From an uncultured Clostridia bacterium (GTDB taxonomy: Bacteria; Bacillota; Clostridia; Christensenellales; Aristaeellaceae): 23,659 bases of DNA. Made by a program: the position numbers and the translations under genes. Below are positions 6,380 to 13,826 of the stretch, one piece after another; positions within the stretch are counted from its first letter, which is position 1, and each line of letters opens with the position of its first letter. The notes below the pieces were generated by a model. That model did no database searches and had not been told where the DNA came from. It was given only the letters and a program-made list of their open reading frames with translations. Location: contig CAKUCW010000039.1 in assembly GCA_934643825.1 (NCBI GenBank), positions 1-23,659 of the forward strand. The letters are read 5' to 3'.

Positions 6380-7621
6380 TTACAGCAGTTTCAGCTGCTC
6401 AATATTTCTGCCGACAGCCGACGCAGCACAATCCTTGCTGAACATTTCACGCGTAACGCGCTCCACGTCCTCTTTTGTCACCGCCTCAATCTTTCGGATG
6501 ACATCCTGCGGATCGACTGCCTTGTCGCGCAGCAGCTTGCTGCGTCCGATAGCGCTCATGCGGGAAGAACTGCTCTCCAGCCCCAGCACATAGCTGACCT
6601 TGAGCTGTTCCTTCGCCATCTCAAATTCCTCCTGCGTCACACCGTTTTCGCAGAGCAGACGAATCTGATGATGCAGCTCATCGGCAACCTTCTGTGCGGT
6701 TTCCGGCGACGTGCCCGCGTATACGGTGAACGTGCCGCAGTTGGTGTAGGTGCTGGGAAAGCTGTAAACCGAGTATACCGCGCCCATTTCCTCACGGATG
6801 CGCTGGAACAGTCGGGAAGACATGCCGCCGCCAAACAGGTTATTCATCACGCTGATGGGGTACAGATCATCCTCATCCTGCTGCACGCCCGGGAAAGCCA
6901 GACACATATGTACCTGCTCGATATCCTTCTTTCGCGTCAAAACACGCGGCTTTGTGCCTTTTACCGGTGCAGGAATATGCGTTTCTCCCTCAGCATGCCA
7001 TCCGCCGAGCAGCTTTTCCGCCAACGCGTGGAATTCTTCCATGTCAAATTGTCCCGCAATGGCAAGCACCGTGTTGTCCGGGCGATAGTGCTTCTGTCTG
7101 AACGCCAATAGCGCTTCGCGTGTCACAGACGCAATCTGGTCATTCGTGCCGAGAATCGGACGCGCAAGCGGATGATCGCCAAAGTACGCTTCCGCCAGCA
7201 GATCATAGACCAGGTCTTCCGGCGTATCCTCGCACATCGCAATCTCTTCAAGAATAACGCCGCGCTCTTTTTCAAACTCCGCTTCATCCATGCGGGCGTT
7301 GAGCAGCAGATCGCAAAGCAGATCCATCGCACGCGGCAGATGCTCGGCAATCACCTTGGCATAATAGCAGGTGCATTCCTTTGCGGTGAACGCGTTGACC
7401 TGCCCGCCGAGCGCATCCATTTCGACCGCAATTTCCTTCGTCGAACGGTTTGCCGTGCTTTTGAAGAGCATATGTTCCACAAAGTGCGAAAGACCGCTCT
7501 CCTCCACAGTTTCATACATTGAGCCTGCGCCGATCCACAGACCAACGCTTACGGACGGAAAATGCTCAATCGGCTCCGCAACGACCCGAAGTCCGTTGGA
7601 AAGCACAAATTCTTCGCACAT
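6380..7621 (-). CDS. M16 family zinc metallopeptidase (processing-peptidase-like)
   Basis: This 413-residue product belongs to the pitrilysin/insulinase clan and resembles B. subtilis MlpA (YmxG), commonly encoded next to pnp in Firmicutes. The inverted zinc motif HxxEH is present as HFVEH (46-50). The distal Glu ligand is probably Glu126 in FEKERGVILEEI. The C-terminal inactive half contains NNLFGGGMSSRLFQRIREEMGAVYSVYS, the usual second-domain signature. There is no signal peptide or membrane segment, so it is cytoplasmic. Two starts compete. ATG 7621 has GGAGG about 10 nt upstream and gives the same N-terminal spacing to the NG motif as the B. subtilis protein. ATG 7642 has AGGAG only 4 nt upstream. 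I prefer 7621. The physiological substrate is not known from sequence. Confidence 0.93.
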   Translation of the reverse strand: MCEEFVLSNGLRVVAEPIEHFPSVSVGLWIGAGSMYETVEESGLSHFVEHMLFKSTANRSTKEIAVEMDALGGQVNAFTAKECTCYYAKVIAEHLPRAMDLLCDLLLNARMDEAEFEKERGVILEEIAMCEDTPEDLVYDLLAEAYFGDHPLARPILGTNDQIASVTREALLAFRQKHYRPDNTVLAIAGQFDMEEFHALAEKLLGGWHAEGETHIPAPVKGTKPRVLTRKKDIEQVHMCLAFPGVQQDEDDLYPISVMNNLFGGGMSSRLFQRIREEMGAVYSVYSFPSTYTNCGTFTVYAGTSPETAQKVADELHHQIRLLCENGVTQEEFEMAKEQLKVSYVLGLESSSSRMSAIGRSKLLRDKAVDPQDVIRKIEAVTKEDVERVTREMFSKDCAASAVGRNIEQLKLL

Positions 7622-7707
7622 GCGCTTTGTTCCTCCGATCATGGTTTCTCCTATTCTTCTCTGTTTTGCAGAGATTATTCTTAAAAACGTATGGAACACT
7701 GTTCTGA

Positions 7708-7746
7708 AATAAAAACGGGCGCACAGACCTTTCAGCCTGAGCGCCC
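7708..7746 (-). terminator. Intrinsic terminator after pnp
   Basis: GGGCGC/GCGCCC arms (7741-7746 with 7717-7722) enclose a smaller CAG/CTG stem and are followed on the minus strand by GTTTTTATTT. The hairpin lies 14 bp after the pnp stop codon. The M16 peptidase gene therefore probably depends on read-through or on a weak promoter between 7640 and 7705, where I saw no convincing -35/-10 pair. Confidence 0.85.
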
Positions 7747-7759
7747 ATTGCTTCATCCA

Positions 7760-9910
7760 TTAGCGGCGGTTTGCATCGCGGCGCGGCGGGCGCTGACCCG
7801 GCGCACTGCGGCGCGGCATTTCCGTGTTATCGTATTCGATATCGTTGCGAATGAGGTTAATACGACCCTGAGAGTCGATCTCAGCGACCTTGACCTCAAG
7901 CTCATCGCCAATCTTGACGACATCTTCGCACTTCTCAACGCGACCCTTGGCAAGCTTGGAGATATGCACCATGCCATCCTTGCCCGGCAGCAGCTCGACG
8001 AACACGCCGAAGTTCATCATGCGGACAACCTTGCCCGTGTAAACCTCGCCGACCTCGATATCCTTGGCAATGCCTTCGATGATGCGACGCGCCTTCGCGG
8101 CGGCAGCCTCGTCCGGCGTGGCGATATATACGCTGCCATCATCGTCAATGTCAATCTTGACGCCGGTTTCGTCGATGATCTTGTTGATCATCTTTCCGCC
8201 CGGTCCAATGACCTCGCGGATCTTGTCCGGATTGATGGTGAAGCGGACGATCTTCGGCGCATAGGCGCTCAGGTGCTCACGCGGCTGCGGCAGCACTTCG
8301 AGCATCTTGCCGAGGATGAACAGACGTCCATCCAGCGCCTGAGAAAGCGCCTGGCGCAGAATCGCTTCGTCGATGCCCTTGATCTTGATATCCATCTGAA
8401 TCGCGGTGATGCCATTCATCGTACCCGCGACCTTGAAGTCCATATCGCCCAGGAAGTCCTCAAGACCCTGGATATCGGTCAGCACGGCGACCTTATCGCT
8501 GTGCGTATCCTTAATCAGACCCATCGCAACACCGGCAACCGGCGCCTTGATCGGCACGCCCGCATCCATCAGAGCGAGCGTAGAGCCGCAGACAGAAGCC
8601 TGAGACGTAGAACCATTGGAGGAAAGAACCTCGCTGACCACGCGGATGGCATACGGGAATTCCTCAACAGACGGAATCACCGGCTCAAGCGCACGCTTCG
8701 CCAGCGCACCGTGACCGATTTCACGGCGACCCGGGCTCTTCAGGCGGCCTGCCTCACCCGTGGAATACGGCGGCATGTTGTAGTTATGCATATAGCGCTC
8801 GCTGGTCTCCGCGCCGAGACCCTCGATAACCTGCGCTTCGCTGACCGGAGCGAGGGTCGCGATGGAAAGCACCTGCGTTTCGCCGCGGGTGAACACACCG
8901 GAACCATGGACACGCGGCAGAACGCCGGTTTCGCACCAGATCGGGCGAATCTGGGTCAGGCTGCGTCCATCCGGACGAACACCCTTTTCCAGAATCTTCT
9001 CGCGCATGATTTCCTTGTTCAGGTAATACAGCGCATCATCCACCTCGTTCAGGCGGCCTTCAAAACGCTCGGCATACAGCTCGTGCGCTTCCTGCTTGAC
9101 CTGCTCCTCGCGTGCGCTGCGCTCATGGCGATCAAACGCCTCAAACGCCCACGCGCAGCGATCAAAGAAGTCCGCACGGACGGCAGCCTTCACGTCCTCG
9201 CCCGTTTCCGCAATCGGGAAGACGCGCTTTTCCTTGCCGATTTCCGCGACGATCTGCTTCTGGAACGCAACCAGCTTCTTGATCTCCTCGTGACCAGTCA
9301 GGATGGCGCGGAGCATATCGGCTTCGCTGATTTCCTTCGCGCCCGCTTCAACCATCAGCACGGCTTCATCCGTGCCGGCAACCGTCAGGCTCAGCTTGGA
9401 AACCTCGCGCTGCGCCTGATCCGGGTTGATGACGATCTCGCCATCGACCAAGCCGACGGAAACGCCGCCGATCGGACCAGCCCACGGGATATCGCTCACC
9501 GCAATCGCAGCGGAAGCACCCAGCATCGCGGGAATATCCGGCGGGACATCCTGCTCAACGGACAGAACCGTCGCCACGACCTGAACATCATTGCGCATGC
9601 CCTTATTGAACAGCGGACGCAGCGGACGGTCGATCAGGCGGGAAGTCAGCGTCGCCTTTTCGGACGGACGGCCTTCGCGCTTGATGAAACCGCCGGGGAT
9701 CTTGCCCACGGAGTACATCTTCTCTTCGAAGTCAACGCTCAACGGGAAGAAGTCCTGACCCTCGCGGGGCGTATCGCTCGCCGTCGCGTTGACCATGACC
9801 ACCGTGTCGCCCAAGCGGACGATCACCGATCCGTTAGCCTGACCGCAGTACTTGCCAAATTCCATGACCAGCGGGCGACCCGCCAGCTCTGTGGTATACT
9901 TCTTGACCAT
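7760..9910 (-). CDS. pnp: Polyribonucleotide nucleotidyltransferase (PNPase)
   Basis: PNPase degrades RNA phosphorolytically from the 3' end, releasing nucleoside diphosphates. The 716-residue product has the canonical layout: a first RNase PH domain (GQANGSVIVRLGDTVVMVNATAS, then FFPLSVDFEEKMYSVGKIPGGF); a helical linker; a second catalytic RNase PH domain (LPRVHGSGVFTRGETQ, LEDFLGDMDFKVAGT); a KH domain with IREVIGPGGKMINKI; an S1 domain (VYTGKVVRMMNFGVFVELLPG); and a basic Arg/Pro tail. The ATG at 9910 has AAAGGAG about 10 nt upstream; an in-frame codon at 9949 would add 13 non-conserved residues and is rejected. It is separated from rpsO by a terminator and a structured leader, a common arrangement in bacteria. 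Confidence 0.98.
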   Translation of the reverse strand: MVKKYTTELAGRPLVMEFGKYCGQANGSVIVRLGDTVVMVNATASDTPREGQDFFPLSVDFEEKMYSVGKIPGGFIKREGRPSEKATLTSRLIDRPLRPLFNKGMRNDVQVVATVLSVEQDVPPDIPAMLGASAAIAVSDIPWAGPIGGVSVGLVDGEIVINPDQAQREVSKLSLTVAGTDEAVLMVEAGAKEISEADMLRAILTGHEEIKKLVAFQKQIVAEIGKEKRVFPIAETGEDVKAAVRADFFDRCAWAFEAFDRHERSAREEQVKQEAHELYAERFEGRLNEVDDALYYLNKEIMREKILEKGVRPDGRSLTQIRPIWCETGVLPRVHGSGVFTRGETQVLSIATLAPVSEAQVIEGLGAETSERYMHNYNMPPYSTGEAGRLKSPGRREIGHGALAKRALEPVIPSVEEFPYAIRVVSEVLSSNGSTSQASVCGSTLALMDAGVPIKAPVAGVAMGLIKDTHSDKVAVLTDIQGLEDFLGDMDFKVAGTMNGITAIQMDIKIKGIDEAILRQALSQALDGRLFILGKMLEVLPQPREHLSAYAPKIVRFTINPDKIREVIGPGGKMINKIIDETGVKIDIDDDGSVYIATPDEAAAAKARRIIEGIAKDIEVGEVYTGKVVRMMNFGVFVELLPGKDGMVHISKLAKGRVEKCEDVVKIGDELEVKVAEIDSQGRINLIRNDIEYDNTEMPRRSAPGQRPPRRDANRR

Positions 9911-9956
9911 CGGGTGGAATCTCCTTTCAAAATACCTGCCTGCCAACACTTCTTTT

Positions 9957-10030
9957 CAGACGCGAACCCTCGCCGTCTGGTTATAGCGGGAAAACCCGCA
10001 CATATTTTCCCCGTTTTCCGCGGGAAAACG
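9957..10030 (-). promoter_or_regulatory. Structured pnp leader with three consecutive hairpins
   Basis: Between the rpsO terminator and the pnp start, three inverted repeats follow one another on the minus strand. They are CGTTTTCC/GGAAAACG (10012-10030), GCGGG-TTTT-CCCGC (9986-9999), and CAGACG/CGTCTG with an inner CGA/TCG (9957-9979). None has a U-tract. A processed or autoregulatory leader is plausible because pnp is autoregulated through its leader in E. coli, but whether the same holds here is inference. Confidence 0.5.
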
Positions 10031-10052
10031 AAAGACTTACATCCATCTAAGT

Positions 10053-10095
10053 AAAAAACCGCCGTCTGGGCGACCCATGTCTCCCAAACGACGGT
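10053..10095 (-). terminator. Intrinsic terminator after rpsO
   Basis: A 13-bp GC-rich stem (10083-10095 with 10058-10070, including one G-U pair) is followed by six U at 10053-10058 on the minus strand. It lies 41 bp after the rpsO stop codon. Some read-through into pnp is likely because I see no clear pnp promoter downstream of it. Confidence 0.88.
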
Positions 10096-10135
10096 CATCT
10101 GGGACAAAGCCCTTTGTTTGAACGAAGCAGAGAAA

Positions 10136-10399
10136 TTACTTACGCAGACCCAGCTTCGCAACCAGCGCACGATAACGCTCGATGTCAACGCGCTTGAGGT
10201 ACTCAAGCATGTTGCGGCGCTGACCGACCATCAGCAGCAGACCACGATGGGAATGGTGATCCTTCGCGTGGGTCTTGAGGTGGTCGTTGAGGTGGTTGAT
10301 CCGCGCAGTCAACAGAGCGACCTGAACCTCGGGGGAACCCGTGTCACCCTCGTGACGAGCATATTCCTTGATGATAGCTTCCTTCATTGCCTTATCCAT
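10136..10399 (-). CDS. rpsO: 30S ribosomal protein S15
   Basis: S15 binds the central domain of 16S rRNA and is a primary binder in 30S assembly. The 87-residue product has the family signatures KEYARHEGDTGSPEVQVALLT, LKTHAKDHHSHRGLL and VGQRRNMLEYLK. The ATG at 10399 is preceded by GGAGG with 8-nt spacing; an in-frame codon at 10414 overlaps this site and is rejected. It is followed by a strong terminator and preceded by its own promoter. The roughly 95-nt leader could host S15 autoregulation, which is known in several bacteria but not shown here. Confidence 0.98.
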   Translation of the reverse strand: MDKAMKEAIIKEYARHEGDTGSPEVQVALLTARINHLNDHLKTHAKDHHSHRGLLLMVGQRRNMLEYLKRVDIERYRALVAKLGLRK

Positions 10400-10500
10400 G
10401 GATAAAACCTCCAAAATATAGATGTTGTGCCAATCGCCGTCCGCATAGAAAAACGTTTGGAGAACGCGATTATCTGCGCGTACGGTTCAGACCGAAGGAT

Positions 10501-10529
10501 ATTGTATCATGGAAGCCGCGCTTTGTAAA
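10501..10529 (-). promoter_or_regulatory. Predicted promoter of rpsO
   Basis: TTTACA (10524-10529) and TACAAT (10501-10506) on the minus strand are 17 bp apart, each one base from consensus. The promoter lies between the ribF stop and rpsO. The leader from about 10494 to 10400 contains a small stem (ACGCG/CGCGT around 10465-10480). Confidence 0.7.
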
Positions 10530-10550
10530 CAGACTTCCGCGCTTTTTCAA

Positions 10551-11471
10551 TTATTTTTCAAAATAATTTCGAGTCTGCTCGCGGTTTTTCATCACTTCCG
10601 CCTTCAGCTCGTCAAGCGACGCAAATTTCTTCTCCGGGCGGATGAAGCAGCACAGCAGCAGCCGCATGTGCTTTCCATACAGAGATCCGCCTTCGTAGTC
10701 AAGCAGATTCGCCTCGATGGTCGCCGGACCGCCGGGCGCTGTGGGATGTGTGCCGATGTTGACGGCAGCAATATGCCACTGTTCATCCACATAGGCACGC
10801 GCTGCATAGACGCCTTTGGGCGGCAGCGCTTTTCCCTTCGGATAAAACAGGTTTGCCGTCGGGAAATCCAGCTTGCTCCCCAATTGTTTTCCACGCTGAA
10901 TCACGCCGCTGATCGCATACGGTCTGCCGAGCAGCTGGGCAGCCAGTTCCATATCGCCCTTTGTCACGGCAGAACGAATTCGCGTTGAAGAAACCGGCTC
11001 GCCGCCGATCTGTATTTCGTCCACAACATGCGTTTCAAAGCCAAACTGCCTGCCGAATCGGCGCATATCCTCTGCCTTGCCCGCACCCTTGCACCCAAAG
11101 GAATAGTTGAATCCTACGATGACATGTCTCGGATGCAGCGCCTCAACAAACGACCGAACGAACTCCTCCGGCGTCTGCGCGGCGTATGCCCGATCAAACG
11201 GGCGGAGAACCGCAACGTCAATGCCCAATTGAGCAATCGAGCGCACCTTCTCTGAACGCGTTTCCAGCTGCGGCGGCACCTTCTCCGGCGCATAGGTCGC
11301 CATCGGATGCGACGAAAACGTGTACACCACGCTCTTCAGGTCATGCAGAGCGGCAAGCTCGTTCGCCTTGCGCATCAGCTGTGCGTGTCCCTCATGTACG
11401 CCGTCAAACATACCGAAAGCCACGACTGTCTCGCCGCCGCGCCATTGCCGCTCATGTGTCAAGAGTATCAT
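10551..11471 (-). CDS. ribF: Bifunctional riboflavin kinase / FMN adenylyltransferase
   Basis: RibF converts riboflavin to FMN and then FAD. The product has about 306 residues. The N-terminal adenylyltransferase domain has FGMFDGVHEGHAQLM (nucleotidyltransferase HxGH-like site), VIVGFNYSFGCKGAGK and the ISSTR-like PVSSTRIRS. The C-terminal flavokinase domain has GKQLGSKLDFPTANL, PPKGVYAARAYV and NIGTHPT. The ATG at 11471 has AAGGA just upstream. A GTG at 11489, preceded by AGGAA, is a real alternative that would add six residues. The gene lies 33 bp after the truB stop, as is common in Firmicutes, and probably belongs to the rbfA-nrnA-truB-ribF transcript. Confidence 0.96.
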   Translation of the reverse strand: MILLTHERQWRGGETVVAFGMFDGVHEGHAQLMRKANELAALHDLKSVVYTFSSHPMATYAPEKVPPQLETRSEKVRSIAQLGIDVAVLRPFDRAYAAQTPEEFVRSFVEALHPRHVIVGFNYSFGCKGAGKAEDMRRFGRQFGFETHVVDEIQIGGEPVSSTRIRSAVTKGDMELAAQLLGRPYAISGVIQRGKQLGSKLDFPTANLFYPKGKALPPKGVYAARAYVDEQWHIAAVNIGTHPTAPGGPATIEANLLDYEGGSLYGKHMRLLLCCFIRPEKKFASLDELKAEVMKNREQTRNYFEK

Positions 11472-11504
11472 TTTTTCCTTAAACTCCACAAAATTCCTGT
11501 AACG

Positions 11505-12383
11505 TCATTCAAGAAGCATGGCGTCAAATTTCAGTCCGTCGCCGTCAAAGCGCCCCAGCCCGCAGAATTGTCCTTTCAGATACAGCCGCGTCGGCTTGCC
11601 CGGCTGAATGTCTCCAATCAGCTCGCGTTTTGTCAGCCGGTTGCCGTTTCTCGCAAAGCGCTCGGCTTCCGGGCGGATATCCAGCCGTGGCAGATGACCA
11701 AGCGGCTGATCCATCTCGGTCAGCAGCGGCGAAAGATCCTCCGCCGCATCAATTTCTTCTATCGTATGCGCATCGTCCAGCGTAAACATGCCGGTCTGTG
11801 TGCGCAGGAGCATACCCATATGGGCTTTGCAGCCCATGGCTTCGCCCATATCGTTGCAAAGCGTGCGGATATATGTTCCGCGTCCGCATCGTATCGCCAG
11901 AATAAAGCTCCCGTCTTCCTGTTCATGCAGAATATCTATGGCATGAACCTGCGTCGGGCGCGGCTCAATCTGAACTTCAACGCCTTGCCGCGCAAGGTCA
12001 CAAAGCTTCTGACCATCCCGTTTGAGCGCGGAATACATCGGCGGTATCTGCGCGATCTCGCCGATAAACTGCGGCAAAACGCGCTCTAGCTGCTCCCTCG
12101 ATGCATGGATGCCTTCGCCTGCGATCATCGTGCCGTGCGCATCCTGCGTATCGGTCGCGTATCCGGGTTTAAGCTGAGCGACATATGTCTTCTCTTTATC
12201 GACCAGGTAATCAAACAGCCTCGCGGCGCGTCCGATCATCAGCGGCAGAACGCCCGATGCCTCCGGATCCAGCGTCCCGGCATGCCCGACTTTTGCGCCT
12301 TTGCCCAGCTTTCGCCGAACACGGACAACCACATCGCTCGAAGTCATTCCCGGCGGTTTGAGTACACAGAGAAAGCCGTTCAT
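11505..12383 (-). CDS. truB: tRNA pseudouridine(55) synthase TruB
   Basis: TruB isomerises U55 in the T-loop of tRNAs to pseudouridine. The 292-residue product has the catalytic motif GHAGTLDPEASGVLP with nucleophile Asp39, then the KTYVAQLKPGYATDTQDAHG block, QIPPMYSALKRDGQKL and a C-terminal extension (PLGHLPRLDIRPEAERF) resembling the Firmicutes type. The ATG at 12383 overlaps the nrnA stop in an ATGA arrangement and has AGGAG 8 nt upstream, which indicates translational coupling. Confidence 0.98.
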   Translation of the reverse strand: MNGFLCVLKPPGMTSSDVVVRVRRKLGKGAKVGHAGTLDPEASGVLPLMIGRAARLFDYLVDKEKTYVAQLKPGYATDTQDAHGTMIAGEGIHASREQLERVLPQFIGEIAQIPPMYSALKRDGQKLCDLARQGVEVQIEPRPTQVHAIDILHEQEDGSFILAIRCGRGTYIRTLCNDMGEAMGCKAHMGMLLRTQTGMFTLDDAHTIEEIDAAEDLSPLLTEMDQPLGHLPRLDIRPEAERFARNGNRLTKRELIGDIQPGKPTRLYLKGQFCGLGRFDGDGLKFDAMLLE

Positions 12384-13381
12384 ACCAAATTCTCCTGACG
12401 CGGCGTCGAATCCAGCTTCTTCTTCATCGCAGCCAGCACGCTATCCAGCGCCTCATCCAGCGGCGCATGTATGGTACAGCCCGCCGCCTGCGCATGTCCG
12501 CCGCCGCCAAACTGAACCGCGATATCGTTGACCGTATCCGGCTCAACGGCACGCAAAGACATCTTGATGCCTTCATCGCGCTCGGAAGCCAGCACCGCCA
12601 TACGGACGCCTTCGACTTCCAGCGCTTTGTTCACCAAACCATCCGCCTGACCGAACGTGCAGCCCGTCTTTTCAAAGTCTTCACGCGTGAAATCTAGCAC
12701 GCCGACCTGTCCGTCGAACAGGAACCTCATTTTATTGTAGGCAATACGCGTCAGATTTACGCGATTCATCGGCTGCGTGCGGTACAGTCTGCGTGTCATC
12801 GCCGAAATATCCACGCCGACAGCCAGCAGGTTGCCTGCGGCAATCAGCGTTGCGGGCGACGTTGCGGGATACTGGAAATGCCCCGTATCGGTGCTCATGC
12901 CCGTCAGCAGGCATGTGCCGATCTCCTTGGTCAACTCCACACCCAGCGCACAGATGGCTTCATACGCCAACAGACAGCAGGCAGATTCGCCGCCGCGAAT
13001 GAAATTCACCTGACCATATGCCGGATTGGTCGCATGATGGTCGATCACCATGCGAACCGGCGCCGTATCAAACACCGTTTCAGACTTGCCCAGCAGCGAA
13101 CGGTCGCTCACATCCACCGCAATCGCCGTGTCGTAATCGCTCGCATCGACGTCCTCAGGGTGACGGATCGTCTCGCTGCCCGTCAAAAACTTCAAATTAT
13201 CCGGCACTTCGCCGTCACAAATCACATCGACTTGCTTGCCCATTGCCAAAAAAGCAAGGCGAAGCGCCAGCGTAGAGCCCAACGTGTCCCCGTCCGGGGA
13301 AATGTGAGCCAGCAGCGCCACGCGCTTCGCCTTTCGGGCATAGTCAAGCCAATCCTCAAATTTCCGCGTCTCCTGCGTCAT
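12380..13381 (-). CDS. nrnA: DHH-family phosphoesterase, NrnA-like oligoribonuclease / pAp phosphatase
   Basis: The 333-residue product degrades very short RNA oligonucleotides and probably dephosphorylates 3'-phosphoadenosine 5'-phosphate, as in B. subtilis NrnA. The DHH domain has ALLAHISPDGDTLGS (His26, Asp30, Asp32), the DVSD block and MVIDHHATN. STDTGHFQYPATSPAT follows. The DHHA1 domain ends with QFGGGGHAQAAGCTI. No signal peptide is seen. The start ATG at 13381 lies inside the end of rbfA (26-bp overlap) and has GGAGGAG about 10 nt upstream. I see no later plausible start because the family core begins soon after. Its position between rbfA and truB is typical. Confidence 0.95.
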   Translation of the reverse strand: MTQETRKFEDWLDYARKAKRVALLAHISPDGDTLGSTLALRLAFLAMGKQVDVICDGEVPDNLKFLTGSETIRHPEDVDASDYDTAIAVDVSDRSLLGKSETVFDTAPVRMVIDHHATNPAYGQVNFIRGGESACCLLAYEAICALGVELTKEIGTCLLTGMSTDTGHFQYPATSPATLIAAGNLLAVGVDISAMTRRLYRTQPMNRVNLTRIAYNKMRFLFDGQVGVLDFTREDFEKTGCTFGQADGLVNKALEVEGVRMAVLASERDEGIKMSLRAVEPDTVNDIAVQFGGGGHAQAAGCTIHAPLDEALDSVLAAMKKKLDSTPRQENLV

Positions 13382-13748
13382 GGGATCGACTCTCCTCCGT
13401 CTTTCTGACCTGATTGATCAGGCTTGCGATATGCACGCCATATTCAATCGTCGTGTCCAGTTCGAAGAGCAGCTCCGGCGTATAGCGAAGCTGTACGCGC
13501 CTGCCCAAGTTGTGGCGGATGAATCCCGCAGCCGTCTTGAGCGCTTTCATCATCGGCGCACGCTTTTCCTCTTCATAGATGCTGATATAGACCTTCGCAT
13601 AGCGCAGGTCACGCGTTACATCCACATGCGTGATGGAGAACATGCAGTCCGTGCGCGGATCGGATACATCCTCGCGGATGATCTTCTCCACCTCGCGCAT
13701 GATCTCGCTGGCAATGCGGTCTGTACGCTCAAATTGTTGGTTTGCCAT
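13356..13748 (-). CDS. rbfA: 30S ribosome-binding factor RbfA
   Basis: RbfA is a single-KH-domain factor that helps mature the 16S rRNA 5' region in late 30S assembly. The 130-residue product has QFERTDRIASEIMREVEKII, VSDPRTDCMFSITHVDVTRD, LRYAKVYISIYE and AAGFIRHNLGRRVQLRYTPEL, which span the conserved family core. The ATG at 13748 has GAGGT about 9 nt upstream. The C-terminal tail beyond residue about 118 is polar and overlaps nrnA. A terminator-like hairpin directly precedes the gene. Confidence 0.97.
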   Translation of the reverse strand: MANQQFERTDRIASEIMREVEKIIREDVSDPRTDCMFSITHVDVTRDLRYAKVYISIYEEEKRAPMMKALKTAAGFIRHNLGRRVQLRYTPELLFELDTTIEYGVHIASLINQVRKTEESRSHDAGDAEI

Positions 13749-13769
13749 ATCGGAGTTACCTCAAAACTC

Positions 13770-13807
13770 AAAAAAGCGACCCGGCGGCTGTTTAGCGACC
13801 GGGCCGC
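13770..13807 (-). terminator. Terminator-like hairpin between infB and rbfA
   Basis: A 13-bp GC-rich stem (13795-13807 with 13776-13788) with two G-U pairs and one mismatch closes a 6-base loop and is followed by six U at 13770-13775. It begins 20 bp after the infB stop codon and ends only 21 bp before the rbfA start, leaving no room for a separate promoter downstream of it. Partial termination within the operon is the simplest reading. Confidence 0.82.
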
Positions 13808-13826
13808 GACCGTTCTGTTGCAGCGC

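Noticed and set aside
7691..10054. 787-codon open frame on the plus strand opposite pnp
   Set aside because: Antisense to a complete PNPase gene, starting inside the terminator region; no domain or ribosome site supports it.
10508..10550. Terminator between ribF and rpsO
   Set aside because: Only a 5-bp GGAAG/CTTCC pairing with a long loop is available, and the U-rich side is on the wrong strand.
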